DNA of 64,000 nt. It comes from Branchiostoma lanceolatum. Lineage: Eukaryota > Chordata > Leptocardii > Amphioxiformes > Branchiostomatidae. Positions 34,242-47,300 of this stretch are shown one piece after another (the first letter of the stretch is position 1; every line of letters begins with the position of its first letter). Made by a program: the position numbers and the translations under genes. The DNA is taken from the NCBI RefSeq assembly GCF_035083965.1, contig NC_089724.1, positions 25,988,974-26,052,973 on the forward strand, given 5' to 3'. Under the pieces are notes generated by a model. It had not been told where the DNA came from and made no database searches. It saw only the letters and a list, made by a program, of their open reading frames with translations.

Positions 34242-37200
34242 CTAACCACGTGAGAGGGCACACAGGTCATAGGGGTGCGGCATGTTGATCAGGGCGGTCA
34301 TGTTGCCTTCGGGGGACGGTGCAGGTGCGCCCTCCGGCAGATGGAAGGTGAAACGCTGCATCAGGGAAACGTACAGCAGGAAAAGCTCCATCTTTGCCAG
34401 CAGTTCTCCCAGGCACACGCGAGGACCTGTGATTTTTTTAGAGCAAAATTTTCAGAAACAACTCGGAAAATATACTCCAAACAACAAAACATTGACAGAG
34501 TATGGAACGAAAGTAAAAAATTATAAGAATAGGGGAAAGAATCATCTAGGGCTTGAACTTTGATGAGTCCAGAGAGACATAAAGTCCCCCAACTCACCGA
34601 CGGAAAACGGGATGAGCGCCTCGTGCTTGACGAAGTTTCCGTCCTGATCCAGGAACCTGTCGGGGTTGAAGTTCCGCGGCTCCGGGAACAGCTGAGGGTT
34701 CATGTGCACGGACCAAATATTGGACTGAAACAAACACGACATCATGCATGTAATGGAATATTGGGTTGCACAGTACATTGTCATTGACGAGTTGTCTTGT
34801 TTTCTGAAATCTACTTAGAAGATGTAATGACAACAATTGCAGTAGAACATTCGATTGCTACCTTCAAAGTAAACATCAGAAGGGAGATACATTTTGATCA
34901 CAAGAATATTGCTAGTCCAATATGTCAGAAGCCCAGTTCTCCATTAGAGTTTTGCCACCCCCACCCTCAAATTATGACATTCACGAAAAGACGTACTATG
35001 ATGGACACGTCAGCAGGGATGGTGTAGCCGTTCAGGGTGGTTGTTCTGGAGGGGGAATGCGGAACGCCGATCGGAACTGCCGAGTTGATGCGCTGTACTT
35101 CCGCTAGGGTCGCTGTTGTGTAGGGCATCTTGTCCCGGAGAGCGTAGGACGGAACGGCCTGTCCCAGGACAGAGTCGATCTCTTGGTGCACCTAGTATAG
35201 GACAAGAAAACATACACAATCAATCAATCAATCAATCAGCCAATCAATAAAAATGGTTCATTCTTCAACAGACCTGGAAGCACTACGTGTAGGGTGAATT
35301 GCGCCTATTGTTACATCGCCATCATACATACTACGCGGAGATAGCATGTCAATGTACAAATATTTCTGATTGGATTCGCCCCTTGGGCGTTGTCAAAAAG
35401 GCAACTTGCCTTTTCCTGTACATCCGGATACAGCAGCATGTACAGCACAGCCCAGCACATAGTGGTAGCAGTGGTCTCCGTACCAGCCAGAAACAGGTCC
35501 ATGATTATCTGTCATAAATTTTGAAAGGGAAAAACGGCAGGTATTTTTGCTTAATGCTACAAAATGAAATATAAATGACTATCTTCTTTAATTCGTTTCA
35601 AACTCGAAGAAAGAAATTGAGGAAAGAGTCAAATGGTACGACAAAGATGAAATATGCTGCACTATAACTCACTCTAAAACGAATATACATTTATTTAATA
35701 TATATAGATAAAACACAATCAAATACATTTTTTCTCAGAGAGTCCAAGACAGTCTGGCAGTTGTGTTATTCTTAAATCACAATTTATTCGGATCACAACA
35801 TAACTCAAGTGCAGTACAGGACACATATTCCGGCTCAGGATTAAACATTTCCTTGTGAAACACAACAGTAAGAAGAACTCAGACCAACCTCCTGCAGCTG
35901 TTTGTCCGTGAAGCTGGACTGCGCATGCTCTCCTCCGGCGTGCTGCTGTTCCAACAAGAAGGCATCGATAAAGTCCCGGATGTCGTTAGGGTCAAAGGTC
36001 TCCCTGTGCGTCTCTATCTGTCCTCTACAGTACGTCTGGAGTTTGGACGTGCTTTTTGCCAGTTTCCTTTGTTCCGGAGAGCCGAAGGGAAGATGGCGTA
36101 GCGCGGGGTGGATGTTAGCCAGGAGGTCCTCTGATGGCTTTACATTTACATTGTCATTCAATACCTCAATCAGCCACAGGAACTCAGGGTCGCCATACTC
36201 GAACCGCTTCCCGAAGACGATGGAGCAGATGATGTTAGAAACTGCGTTTTGCATCAGATGCTTGATGTTGAACGGCTGACCGTCTTTCGCCACGAGTTCC
36301 TGACTAAGAGCTGCGGCCTCCTCACAAATCTTCCCCTCCAGGCTCCGCTTGCCGACGCCGAAGTCTCGGAGGGTCTTCAGGGCAAACCTTCGCTGCTGCC
36401 TCCAGTCGTGTCCGTACTCGGCGAACAGCACACCTGAATATAAAATTGCCTTTTTGTTTAAAACGCGTTCTGGTAGTAAAGAAATCGGGTTTATTTGCTT
36501 AAGCCCCCGTCACAAATAAGAAATTCAGCTCGGCCACGTGTTGGCGAGCTTCAAATGTGCATTTTCGGCCGAAGTACGGCCGACGTCCTGTCGATTACGC
36601 GGGCTTCGGGCGATTTTTAGAAATCAAAGTTGATCCAAATATTGGCCTTTTACCAGGTTAGTCGATACTGACTTCGTCCATGTCCAATAGATAGTACCAT
36701 CTCATGGGGGATTTTTAGTTTTTAGTGTTCGACGGACGTTGCCCGAGATTTTCATTGGAAAATACGGTCGACGCTCGGGCGATTTTGAAATTCGGCGAGC
36801 TTCGGGCGATCTACAAATTCGGCCGACGCTCGCATGAATTGTGACGCCGGCTTTAGAAATTCAGCTACAGAAAATGCTATAAAATAGCTACAGAAATTCA
36901 GCTACAGAAAAGCAAAGAGTAGGTTCCTTTTGCCTCACCTTTAGCTGCCTTGGAGGACGTCCCATCTCCACGGGTGTCCACGATCGCTGGCGGAACTTTC
37001 CGACTGGAGAAGTCCTCGGCCCTTCTGACCAGGACCTCTCGGATCGTCTCGTATCCACTGATGATGACGTAAGGTTCCCTCGCGACCCACATGGTCATGA
37101 CGTCACCGTACTTCTGAGATAGCTGGTACAAGGTATCGGGTGGGAAGGTAGACTAGTGGGCCAAAGAAAACAGATATAGTTGTAGTGATTTTCTACACGC

Positions 37201-38462
37201 TCCACAAGGGCTGGGGATCACCAGAACTGACTGGAAGGTCTACGCCGAGAGTAGACAAACCTGTTGAGACCTCTGCATGTCTGTAGCTGCCATGCATCAG
37301 ACCCTGATACTTGCGAATGATTGATTGTATCAAACTTAAACTGCAATTTTCCGAAATTCCCATGTGAACACAGTGTCTGACGTTAGCAGCGGAATTTTGG
37401 CAATGAAATAGATTTCCAATGACATGTTTACCCATACAGTTGATTAAGTATTTATTGAAATAGGATGGACCGAAGTCATGTTTTCTAACTTTCTGCGCCC
37501 GCCCGGAACTTTGATCAGCAAACTGGACTTCGGCACTACAAACTTAGTACAAGCAAATCACAACGCAATAAAAAGTCTCCAAAGACTGTGTACGACCAAT
37601 ACTTTTTTTATACATCATGCATTATATGACAATTTCTTCCATTTGAACACCGGTCCATTTTTTCTTCATTTCTTTTTTGCTCAATGGTCACCACGTAATG
37701 CTAGGGTCACATTTCCAAACCGGGGCCCGGCCAGGCTATTTTCGGAAACAGAAAATTAAAGTGTATATCAATAGATATGCACAAGCTATGCTCTTAGATA
37801 ATGTTTGGTATGTATTGTGTTTTTTTGTCTTTTATGTCATATTTTTCGTTCCCAAAGACGACCCGGCCGGGCCCCGGATTGGAAATGTGACCTAAGCATA
37901 ACAAGACCCGAAAGGTCACTTCAAGGTGCGATGCAAAGGCCACTCCGATGTAATGCTAGGGTCACATTTCCAAGCCGGGGCCCGGCCGGACAGCTTGTGA
38001 GAACGAAAACTATGATATAGAAGACAACAAAACACACAAAACTTTTGAAAAACTATTCCTTACCATACGTTATGTATATTCTTGATATGCAGCTTTTATT
38101 CTTTGTTTTCTCAAACAGCCCGGTCGGGTCCCGGCTTGAAAATGTGACCGTAGCATAACGGGTTACATATATATAACTGTAACAGTGACTCTTCTCTCTT
38201 CTCGACTCTAGGATAGAAACATCTCCACAAGATAGAGTTACTACAATGGTTACCTTACTTATACAACACGTACCCCTTTCCAATATATCCAAGCCATATA
38301 CGGGATGTTCCCTAGTATCGGCAAGGTCGGGGGGCCGGGCGGTAGGTTCTTGTGACGCTGCAGGTACATGTAAGTCAGCAGACAGGTCGACATCGCCACC
38401 AGGATCGTCGGAAGATCCACATAGAGACGAACCGCCGCCACTGCTTCCATCAACGTGAACAT
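34242..38462 (-). CDS. Cytochrome P450, clan 2 (CYP2-like), P450-A, 7 exons
   Basis: Exons 38462-38274, 37152-36939, 36433-35889, 35508-35410, 35191-34997, 34724-34598 and 34426-34242 give 517 codons and TAG. The start is the ATG giving MFTLMEAV, matching P450-B. An N-terminal membrane anchor is followed by a proline hinge (NLPPGPPTLP). Helix C has W145xxxR149, the I-helix AGTETT is at 324-329, ExxR is E380-R383, and the haem motif is [11 protein letters not shown] with Cys461. All essential residues are present, so a functional ER monooxygenase is likely; the substrate is unknown. The exon-4 donor is GC (AAG then GCAAGT), as in both paralogues. The middle of exon 3 differs sharply from P450-B while its ends are nearly identical. 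It is head to head with P450-B. Confidence 0.92.
36502..36852. mobile_element. TIR element in P450-A intron 2, TTA duplication
   Basis: AGCCCCCGTCAC and mirror GTGACGCCGGCT, flanked by TTA on both sides. The interior repeats CGGCCGACG / TTCGGGCGA motifs. Non-coding. Confidence 0.7.
37699..37899. mobile_element. MITE family III, copy 2
   Basis: TGCTAGGGTCACATTTCC ends with CGGGGCCCGGCC. The interior closely matches copy 1 at 26.2 kb, including CACAAGCTATGCTCTTA. It lies in P450-A intron 1. Confidence 0.85.
37954..38155. mobile_element. MITE family III, copy 3
   Basis: Same ends as copies 1 and 2, but its interior (ATAGAAGACAACAAAACACA) reads as the reverse orientation of theirs. It is 54 bases from copy 2. 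Confidence 0.8.
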
Positions 38463-38524
38463 TTTGTATGGTTTGTGTCCGTCGAAGGCTCGCCAGCGAA
38501 CTTTGCGTCGCAGTGTTATCTTAT

Positions 38525-38537
38525 CGACCTTTGACCC
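38525..38537 (-). promoter_or_regulatory. Candidate DR1 nuclear-receptor site upstream of P450-A
   Basis: On the minus strand GGGTCAAAGGTCG is two AGGTCA-like half-sites separated by one base, the DR1 layout bound by HNF4, RXR or COUP-TF-type receptors. A GATAAG follows directly. It lies about 65 bases before the ATG. Position and family make it plausible; a chance match is possible. Confidence 0.35.
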
Positions 38538-38902
38538 ACGGGACACACCACTACAAGCACGGGGGAGTCTTTCGTATGCTTACAATGTATATACAGATTC
38601 TACAAATTGCATGTAATATCTATTCATATACATTTATGTATAGGTTAATTCACTTGTATCCACTTGACTGTTGGTATGTATAGATGTAGTGGACCTTATG
38701 AAAGTCCTTGTACTTTTGTTGTACCAAAAAAGATCGCAATGTAATCCTTACTTTGCACAGAAAATGTATGAGTCTACAATGTGTTCTTTGAGTATGACAG
38801 GAATTTCAAACACATGCAATATGTAACATAGAAGGAGACGACAATTAATAGAAATCAATCATGCAAATGAGAACCTAATTTGAATAATCTAGGAGAAAAT
38901 AT

Positions 38903-38984
38903 GGTTGGCAACATAACCTCCCTGATCAACATGGCGCGCCCCTATGACCTGTGCGCCGTCCTACGTCAATCTAGTCAGGGTTAG
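38903..38984 (+). pseudogene. Relic of a P450 last exon
   Basis: Reads GNITSLINMARPYDLCAVLR then QSSQG and TAG, against [21 protein letters not shown] at the end of P450-B. Nothing upstream of it resembles the rest of exon 7. It is a leftover of a further plus-strand P450 copy between genes A and B. Confidence 0.7.
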
Positions 38985-39345
38985 CACTATCACCAACATC
39001 AACATCACATGTTGTGTGTGTCACTAACCGCGCGGTCTTAGCTCCTGATCGACCGCACGGTCTCAGCTCCTGACCGCATTACACCAATGTCGTCTAAAAA
39101 AAGGCCGAAAAAGTTAAAAAGTTGCCCGTTTTGTAACAATTGCGACATGACATGCAAAATATTATAACGCAGTTCACCCGTCCTCTGACGGAGTTTTACT
39201 GCCCAAGACCCGGTAGTTTTTTTTAGATAACCCCCTCCCTCCCGTCGTGCTACTACGAGCCAGGCGGGTTAGCGCTCAGGCCGTTATAAAAATGGCCAAA
39301 AGTTTCCGTGGTGAAGCTGACCCAAGAGAAGCTGGTCGTTTATTT

Positions 39346-39489
39346 CTAATCTCCAAGCAGATCTACACGGGGCGCGAAAATCGTATATGCTAGCCAGAGA
39401 AGGTCCAGTCAGCCAGATAAGACTGACTGGAGCTTCTCTGGCTAGCTTATACGATTTTCGCGCCCCGTGTAGATCTGCTTGGAGATTAG
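39346..39489. repeat. Near-perfect 144-bp palindrome
   Basis: CTAATCTCCAAGCAGATCTA continues for about 65 bases, turns around AGATAAG near 39417, and is mirrored almost without mismatch. It lies in the A-B intergenic region and would form a strong hairpin. Confidence 0.9.
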
Positions 39490-39669
39490 TTTATTTCTTG
39501 CTACGCAATGGGAGCATGCACACGTCACCCTTTTTGTCGAGTGAAGGTCGTGTTTGTATTTCGCCACTAATCAATAACCGTGCACAAATATCCCCGTGTT
39601 CATGCATAATGACCCTGCGAACATACAGTAATACAGTTGTATCTATCTATCTATATGTCTGTATATACA

Positions 39670-40064
39670 TATGCGTTCATTAAATCGAGTAGAAGATGAG
39701 CAACACTTCGTCCTAGACTGTAAATTATACGATAGCGAAAGAAGTGTACTTTTTAACCTTATTAAAGAAAAAATCCCATATTTCGAACATCTTAATGCAA
39801 CAGACAAATTCATATTTTTATTACGCCTGGATAATCCTTGTATTAGAAATATTGTCTGTTCATATATTTACACATGTACAAAGAAGCGAGAAGAAGTCGA
39901 CTCTACTGGACTAGCTTAGTTTAATAACACGTTTTGTCTACACTATATGTTTACAGCTTGTATTGTTGTATTATGTCCTTGTATGTTCCATGTGTTAAGT
40001 TAGACGACCTGTACCTAGCCCCTCGGGGTATGAATGCACAATAAAGGTCTTACATTCAATAAAG
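39670..40064 (+). mobile_element. 5'-truncated LINE, second copy
   Basis: RVEDEQHFVLDCKLYDSERS and onward, then the same 3' region and AATAAAGGTCTTACATTCAA end as the copy at 29.05 kb. It lies between P450-A and P450-B, preceded by a short CTAT run. Confidence 0.75.
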
Positions 40065-40827
40065 AATAGCATTAAAAGCCGAAAGTTGGCCTTAAAATGT
40101 GTTTCCTTGTATGAAAAAATTTGAGGTTTATATGTATGAATTCGTTTGACATCTGGTTTTACTAATAATTACCAAGGTTAAATGTTATGGTTAACTATTA
40201 TCTGTTACTACAAGGTATGCGAAATACCTATAATTTATGCGTCCTAATAAAAACACCCTCGACATTTCCATGTGCGCACTAGTAATCGTGCCGTTTCCAT
40301 GTCAAAAGGTAAAGACGTATAAATTATGAATAGGAGGCCTCTGCAGAATGCGTTCAACTGTGAAAATGTTCAAATGAATTCAATAATTGTATTTGAACGA
40401 ATATTAATGCCATTATTGATATTGCCACTTGTGCTATTCATTAGATTCATTATAGACAATTAACACTGCTAAGTCTTAAAGGAGGACCATCTATTTCCAC
40501 ATACATGTGGTACGAAAAAACACCGTATCTACCATTGTGTTCAATTTCGAAATTCCCACGCACCGTTTCACTCTTGGTTAGCTTCCAACAGGCTTCGTAT
40601 GCCTGACAATGCACACGTACTTTTATTTCAAGATTTTATTTGACAATACGCATTTCTTTATTTCTCCACCCCATTCGGTTCTTTAAAGACTTCGTGTGTG
40701 AAGTTTGCTCTGTACATTTAGCAGTCGCTGCCAAACTTTGACCCAGTTTCTGCCTCGATGGTAATCAGTAATCAGTCGGACCCACGATAAAAGCAAATAT
40801 TGTCAGAGCGTACAACCCTATCCAGTT

Positions 40828-40925
40828 CACTCGGGTAAAGGGTCGGCGCTCTTTCCCCTCGTGACCTTTTTGCCCCAACAATCTGTTAACAGTCGCCCGT
40901 ACAACCGCTGCAGAACAGGTGTAAC
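40828..40925 (+). promoter_or_regulatory. Conserved 5' region of P450-B, with a TGACCTTT half-site
   Basis: About 95 bases before the ATG (CGCTCTTTCCCCTCGTGACC then TTT, ATCTGTTAACAG, GTACAACCGC, AACAGGTGTAAC) recur, inverted, in front of the P450-C start at 61.3-61.45 kb. AAAGGTCA on the reverse strand is an extended nuclear-receptor half-site. Conservation may reflect recent duplication alone. Confidence 0.4.
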
Positions 40926-43900
40926 ATGTGTGTTCTGATGGAGGCCGCGACGGCCGCCCGCCATTCCGTGGATCTTCCGACGATCCTGGTGGCGATGACG
41001 ACCTGTCTGCTGACTTACATGTACCTGCAGCGTCACAGGAACCTACCGCCCGGCCCCCCGGCCTTGCCGGTACTAGGGAACATCCCGTACTTTATGTGGT
41101 TTAAGGTGAGTGCTGTGGAGCTTACATCATATGTAACGCTGTGGTATATTTCTATGTTGATGCACAAACGCCCTCGCTCTTAAAAACAAAAACTCTCATT
41201 GGAGTTTAAAGAATGTGCTGCGCAGTGATCTATCTCTTTCTCTCTCGAGCTCTTTCTGGCTCTCTCTTCAAAGTATGTACGTAATCCGATCATATGTAGG
41301 CGTAAAGGTTCCGTTTCTTCACTCATGCTTCGAGGTGTGTTTAGGGATCGCGTTGTCGTAAATACAACCTCTTTGGTATATAGGAGGGAATTGAACACGA
41401 GAACATTCAGAACCTGGATTGGTGAAATATTCACCTAAATCTGCAACAGTCACATTGCTGGAATAATTCACGGACCGCCCAAAAGATAGAGGGACAAGAT
41501 TTCGAAAACAAAAACGGTGGCGTGATCACAATGTATATTTGCCCTCCACATAATGTTTACATGAGCCAAATACAGGTAGGATTTTGAAAACGGTCAGACG
41601 TTTCAGGTAGCATCCAGTACCCCTCACCAGAAACATTGTAGAACAACAGGTTTGTAACCACCAGCTATGAATTGATATGCAAATACAGTGAGTGGGAATA
41701 AAGAGAAGACAACTTCAGATAGTCCAATAGGAAACAAAAGTATTAGACTGTATAAGATTTTCTTCACTTTACCGGAAGAATACGATTTGTTGTCAAGCTG
41801 TCAGATGAGCAGTGAAGCATAAACGTTAACATTGCGGGGAGATCTAAAGTGTCAGTCGTATAGAGTAACGTAAAATAGGTTCTTTTGTTTTTGTTTTGTA
41901 TCGCATAACTGGTATATCGCCTTTAGGCATAACAAACTAGTTTTGTACAGTCGGCACATACCAGACTAAAAGGTTTAATCCACTTTTACCGGGATGGACC
42001 CCTACTATTTTCGAAAAGTGTCGATGGATCTTTAACGTGCTCGAAGTGTGACGACCCTCAATTATATACACGGGAAGTTCAGTTTTAGGTCTCATCCGAG
42101 AGGACGTCCCTAACCGAAGCTAGGCTCGCATTTACCCCTGAGTCAAGTGAATAAATAGATGAAATGTACCTTTCCAAAGGGCACAGCATGGCGGCCTGCC
42201 CGGGATTCGAACCCAGAACCTTTAGATTCTAAGTCAACAACCTAGCCACGAGCCTTGCCGCCTTAACTTAAACTTCTAGTCACTGTGAAAACGTCAGATG
42301 ATCGCCCTATTTGTCTCCACAGCCCGAGTTCAGTCCCGCCTTTTTGACGGATTTGTCCAAGACGTACGGTGACGTCATGTGTTTCTGGCTCGCCGGCAGT
42401 AGACTGCACGTCGTGATCAGCGGCCGGGACGCCATCCGGCACGCTCTGGTCACCAGGGCTGACGACCTCTCCAGCCGCAGGGTACCGCCAACAACCGCGT
42501 ACATCCGAGGGGATGGGACGTCTAGTAAAACGGCTAAAGGTAAGGCGATAGGTGCCATTATACTCCTGCTCATTCCGGACACTATTCCAGCCGGAGAAGT
42601 ACCGCCAACAACCGTGTACATCCGAGGGGATGGGGCGTCTAGTAAAGCGACTAAAGGTCATTGCAAGTGTCATTACAAGAAAGTTCGAAACATGGTAGAT
42701 AGTGTCATTTATTTAGTCATTTTGCTTTTGGACAGACAAGGGCGACGTGGCACTGCACTCAGGTTTTTTTATAACTTATACTAACAGTGCCATGTAAAGG
42801 GATAACCCATTTTTACACCTGGGTGGAGTGACGAAAATCGTGTAAAGTGCCTTTCCTAAAGGCGCAACATCTGTGATGTCAGGGGATTTGAACCCGGGAC
42901 CGCTGGGTTGTGGGTCAAGCACGATAGTGGTTGTTGGCCTTAGCCATCAGTTTCTCATCTCTGTGCACATAGGATATTGGTTGACCTTTGACCGTAGACG
43001 TTGTTTGATTTACGCGATGATAGAGATATAGATTGCATCACTTTATTATGCGATGCTTTCCCTTAAAGTTTTCTTGACAAAAATACGTTTCACTGCCATT
43101 TTGAGTTATTGAGCTCTCCATGGCCAGTGTGTACGTTTAGGTGCTCTAGCCCGTCGTTTCCTAAAACGAATCCAAAGATGAAATAAAAGAAGATAAGCTT
43201 ATTTTAATTGGTTTTATAAAATGCTTCTGAAACGCTAAACGAAAGCCCTTTGCTACTTTATAGGTGTGCTGTTCGCCGAGTACGGACACGACTGGAGGCG
43301 GCAGCGGAGGTTTGCCCTGAAGACCCTCCGAGACTTCGGCGTCGGCAAGCGGAGCCTGGAGGGGAAGATTTGTGAGGAGGCCGCAGCTCTGAGCCAGGAA
43401 CTCGTGGCGAAAGACGGTCAGCCGTTCAACATCAAGCATCTGTTGCAAAACGCAGTTTCTAACATCATCTGCTCCATCGTCTTCGGGAAGCGGTTCGAGT
43501 ATGGCGACCCCGAGTTTCTACAGATAATCACCTTATTGAACAATATCGTAGCAGCAAGGCCTGGGAGAGATATTCTAGTCAACATCCATCCCATATTTCG
43601 CCACATCCCCTTTGTCTCTCAGGAGGACAGGAAAGTCAACAAGAACTTTTCAGAAATGCAGGCGTTCTGCAGGCAGCAAATACAACAGCACAGGGAGACC
43701 TTTGACCCTAACGACATCCGGGACTTCATCGATGCCTTCCTGCTGGAACAGCAGCGCGCCGGAGGAAACCAGACACAAACCGGCTTCACGGACAAACAGC
43801 TGCAGGAGGTTGGTCTGAGGTCTTCTTACTGTTATGTTATGCAGGGAAATGTTTGTTTCTGAACCAGAATGTGGGCACTTTACTGTATTCATTCATTGTC

Positions 43901-44235
43901 AAATGATACAGTACATTACACCGACTCTCGAGGCAGCGTAGCTGATATTGGAGAGTCGACATATATGGACAGATACATAGGCAATGGAAATTTACACAAC
44001 ACCGCACTTTACTGGACTTCACTATAGAGTATTGTTGTGATCCAAATACATAGTACATGTAATTAAAAAGGAATAACTGACAAACCGTGTGTTTGTGTGT
44101 GTGTGTGTGCGTGTGTGTGTGTGTGTATGTATGTGTGTGTGTGTGTGTGTGTGTGCGTGTGCGTGTGTGTGTGCTTGTGTGTGTGTGTGTGTGCTTGTGT
44201 GTGTATGTGTGTGCGTGTGTGTGTGTGTGTGTGTA

Positions 44236-44310
<75 letters not shown>

Positions 44311-47300
44311 GTGTGTGTGTGAACACAATAACTCAGCAGAATGCCTGGGTGGATTGATATTTGGTATATAGGTGATGAGACCTTAAAACTATATGATAAG
44401 ATTTTTGACCCCCCAGCGGCTTGTTCTGGTACTGCAATGGAACGTCTGGTTCAAGTTGATGTCTCCTGTTCTGGACAAGCTATGGTCACGATTTTGGCCC
44501 AAAGGTTTGAGCCCCTAGCAGCTTGGTCTGGAACCACAAGGGCGTTCTTGTTAGAAATCTTTGAAAGCGGATAACCCGGGAAGGGGTTGTGATTTTTGGT
44601 GAATATTCTCAATACGTACGTACCCGAATGCTATCGACGAATGGTGAGGAAGAGTCAACATTAGCTTCAAAGTTCAATGCTTCATGCCCTACATTTTCGC
44701 GCAACTGAAATGTCCAGGACACTGCACAGCCATTGAACATTGTTCACTCTTATCAGAGGTTGTAAACATGATCACAGCCGCATTACAGTATACACAAGAC
44801 GGCTAATAAACTACGCACAAAAAGTTCGGAAACTTAACTTTGGTCGATCATATTTCCGTTATTTTTTTACCGATTTCAATGTATTACATATCATTTTAAA
44901 GCTTATTTGATTTCCTTTCCCATGATACCATACTTATTGTGATTACGAGTTCATGAAACGAGCATCAGGCCTGCTAAAGTGAGTGGGTCGAAGAAATAAA
45001 GTGCCCAGATTACCTTACTATAGTCAAACATGCTATTCCGTACATATTCTTCTGTTGATATTGACTTCTGTACGAGGGTATTGTAAAAAATTAACAAGAA
45101 TAAACAAGACATATTCATGAAAGCTAAGTTTATTCTGTGTCTTAGTAACGGGTTAGCAAGGAGTCTTAGTAACGGGTGGCCTAGCCACGCGCTGTCACTA
45201 CAGCACGGCACCTCCTCCTCATACTCATCGCCAGTCGCGCAATGCGATGCTGTGGAATAGCGTCCTATTCCTCCACCAGCAGTCGTCCTAGGTCAGCCAG
45301 CGTTGTTCTCTCGGTCACTCTTGCACGGACAGCTCGCCCAAGCTGATCCCATAGATGTTCGATGGGGTTCAGGTCCGGGCTCTTAGAGGGCCACTCCATC
45401 CTCTCTATACGCATGCTGGAGATGGTCGGCGATGATCCCTGTCCGGTGTGGGCGGGCGTTATCATCTTGCAGCAAGGCATTCGGCCCCATGTTATGGAGG
45501 AAAGGGATGGCCACCGGATCAAGTATTGTGTCACGATATCTTTCTGCATTGAGGGTTCCTGGTACAAGTCTTGTCTTTCCCATGGAGGTCATGCCTCTCC
45601 ATACCCCAAGGTTTGTTGTGAAACAATAACAAAAAATAACACCTGTGGATGACGATACCGTTGCAGGACGCAGGTGTTTATGTGGTGTAAACAATTGGAT
45701 CTTCGATGTGCTAAAAATAACCTTGGATGTTCTGTGTGCTAGAAATAACCTTGGATGGCCTGTGTTCTAAAGATAACCTTAGAACCTGAGGAAACAATAT
45801 ATTGAATCATCATCCGCGCCCATACCAATGTCACAGCGCGCGTATGACACCAACAGGGAATTTTGGGCACTTTTTATCCGTGACCCACTCACGTTATTAG
45901 TCCTGGTACTTCTTCCGTGGGTTTTCAATCACAATAAGTTTGGTATCATAGAACAGGGAATCACACAAGCTTTATAATGATATATAATGCATCAAAATCG
46001 GTAAAAAACAACGGAGATATGGTCAACCAAAGTTAAGTTTCCGAACTTTTTGTGCGTAGTTTATATAACCACTGTATAATGTAATCGTCCATAGGTACAA
46101 TTGGACCTGTTCCTGGCTGGTACGGAGACCACCTCCACCACCCTCGGCTGGGCCCTACTGTACATGCTGCTGTATCCGGATATACAGGAAAAGGCAAGTG
46201 TTTTTTTTTACAAGACGTTTGAGGGGAGCCAATTTTTTTGCATGCAGAGAAACATCCTGCAATATCCAAATCTTTTTTTTACTGTATTTTTTTTTCTTTT
46301 ACCATACGAGATGCACCAAGTCTCATAAAATTTATTTCAAATACATCTAGTTACAACGTTTTTTTTCCTTCGCTCTGGTGCATGGTCCTTCTTCTTGCAC
46401 TGTTATAGCGTCTTACACAGTTACAGTGTCCTTTCACTTGCACATCACAGATGCCCTTGTTCAAGGTTCACTTGCACTAACTTGCACAGTTGTAACAGTT
46501 CCAGGGTCATTCCACTTTCACTGTTGCAGAGTCATCGCTTGCACTGTTACAGAGTAATTCACAGACTCTGTTTTAGTCTCTCTTCCCTTTCCGACAACAG
46601 GTGCACGAAGAGATCGATTCTGTCCTGGGACAGGCTGTTCCGTCTTACGCCCTCCGGGACAAGATGCCCTACACAACAGCGACCCTAGCGGAAGTACAGC
46701 GCATCAACACCATATTGCCCTTCAGCGTCCCGCATTCAGCTTCCGTAGACACCACTCTCAACGGTTATACCATCCCAGATGACGCAACTATCTTGGTAAG
46801 TGCGTTTTCATACTGTACATCTGTGTCAAATTGTGCCATTTGAATGGATGATAGTACTTCTGGCTCATACAGGTATCTAACACCGAAAAGAATACATGGA
46901 TGATATTGTCAGTGGTATCTTGTTGAACTTTCAGGCAATCATCCTTTGTGGAATATTTGATATCGACAGTACTGCTCAATTTAACCAAGGGGGTTAAATA
47001 TATATATACGGTATGCCGAAACACCTCAACCGAACTCAATCGAACTCAACCGAGTCTAAAATGCAGGGACATTTTTTGACGCTTTGGATACATTATACAT
47101 GCACTTATGAATACAAAACAAGCAGCAAACTCTAAGTATTCACCAGTTTTTATAAGTTTCTCTGCTCGTTTCCAAGATAGAAGGGATTTGTGGCCACCAT
47201 ATTGGATTTTCACTGTTGGGGTCTGCATGGGGAAGTTCTTTGTACCTTTTTTTTTATTTTTGTCCGATAAGACGGTGGGTACTTATTACATTTTTATCGC

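Noticed and set aside
40827-41036. Minus-strand frame over P450-B exon 1 (and similar antisense frames over other P450 exons)
   Set aside because: Antisense shadow of a real coding exon, a result of GC-rich codon use.
43837-44371. Cys/Val and His/Thr-rich open frames on both strands
   Set aside because: They are the GT microsatellite read in different frames.
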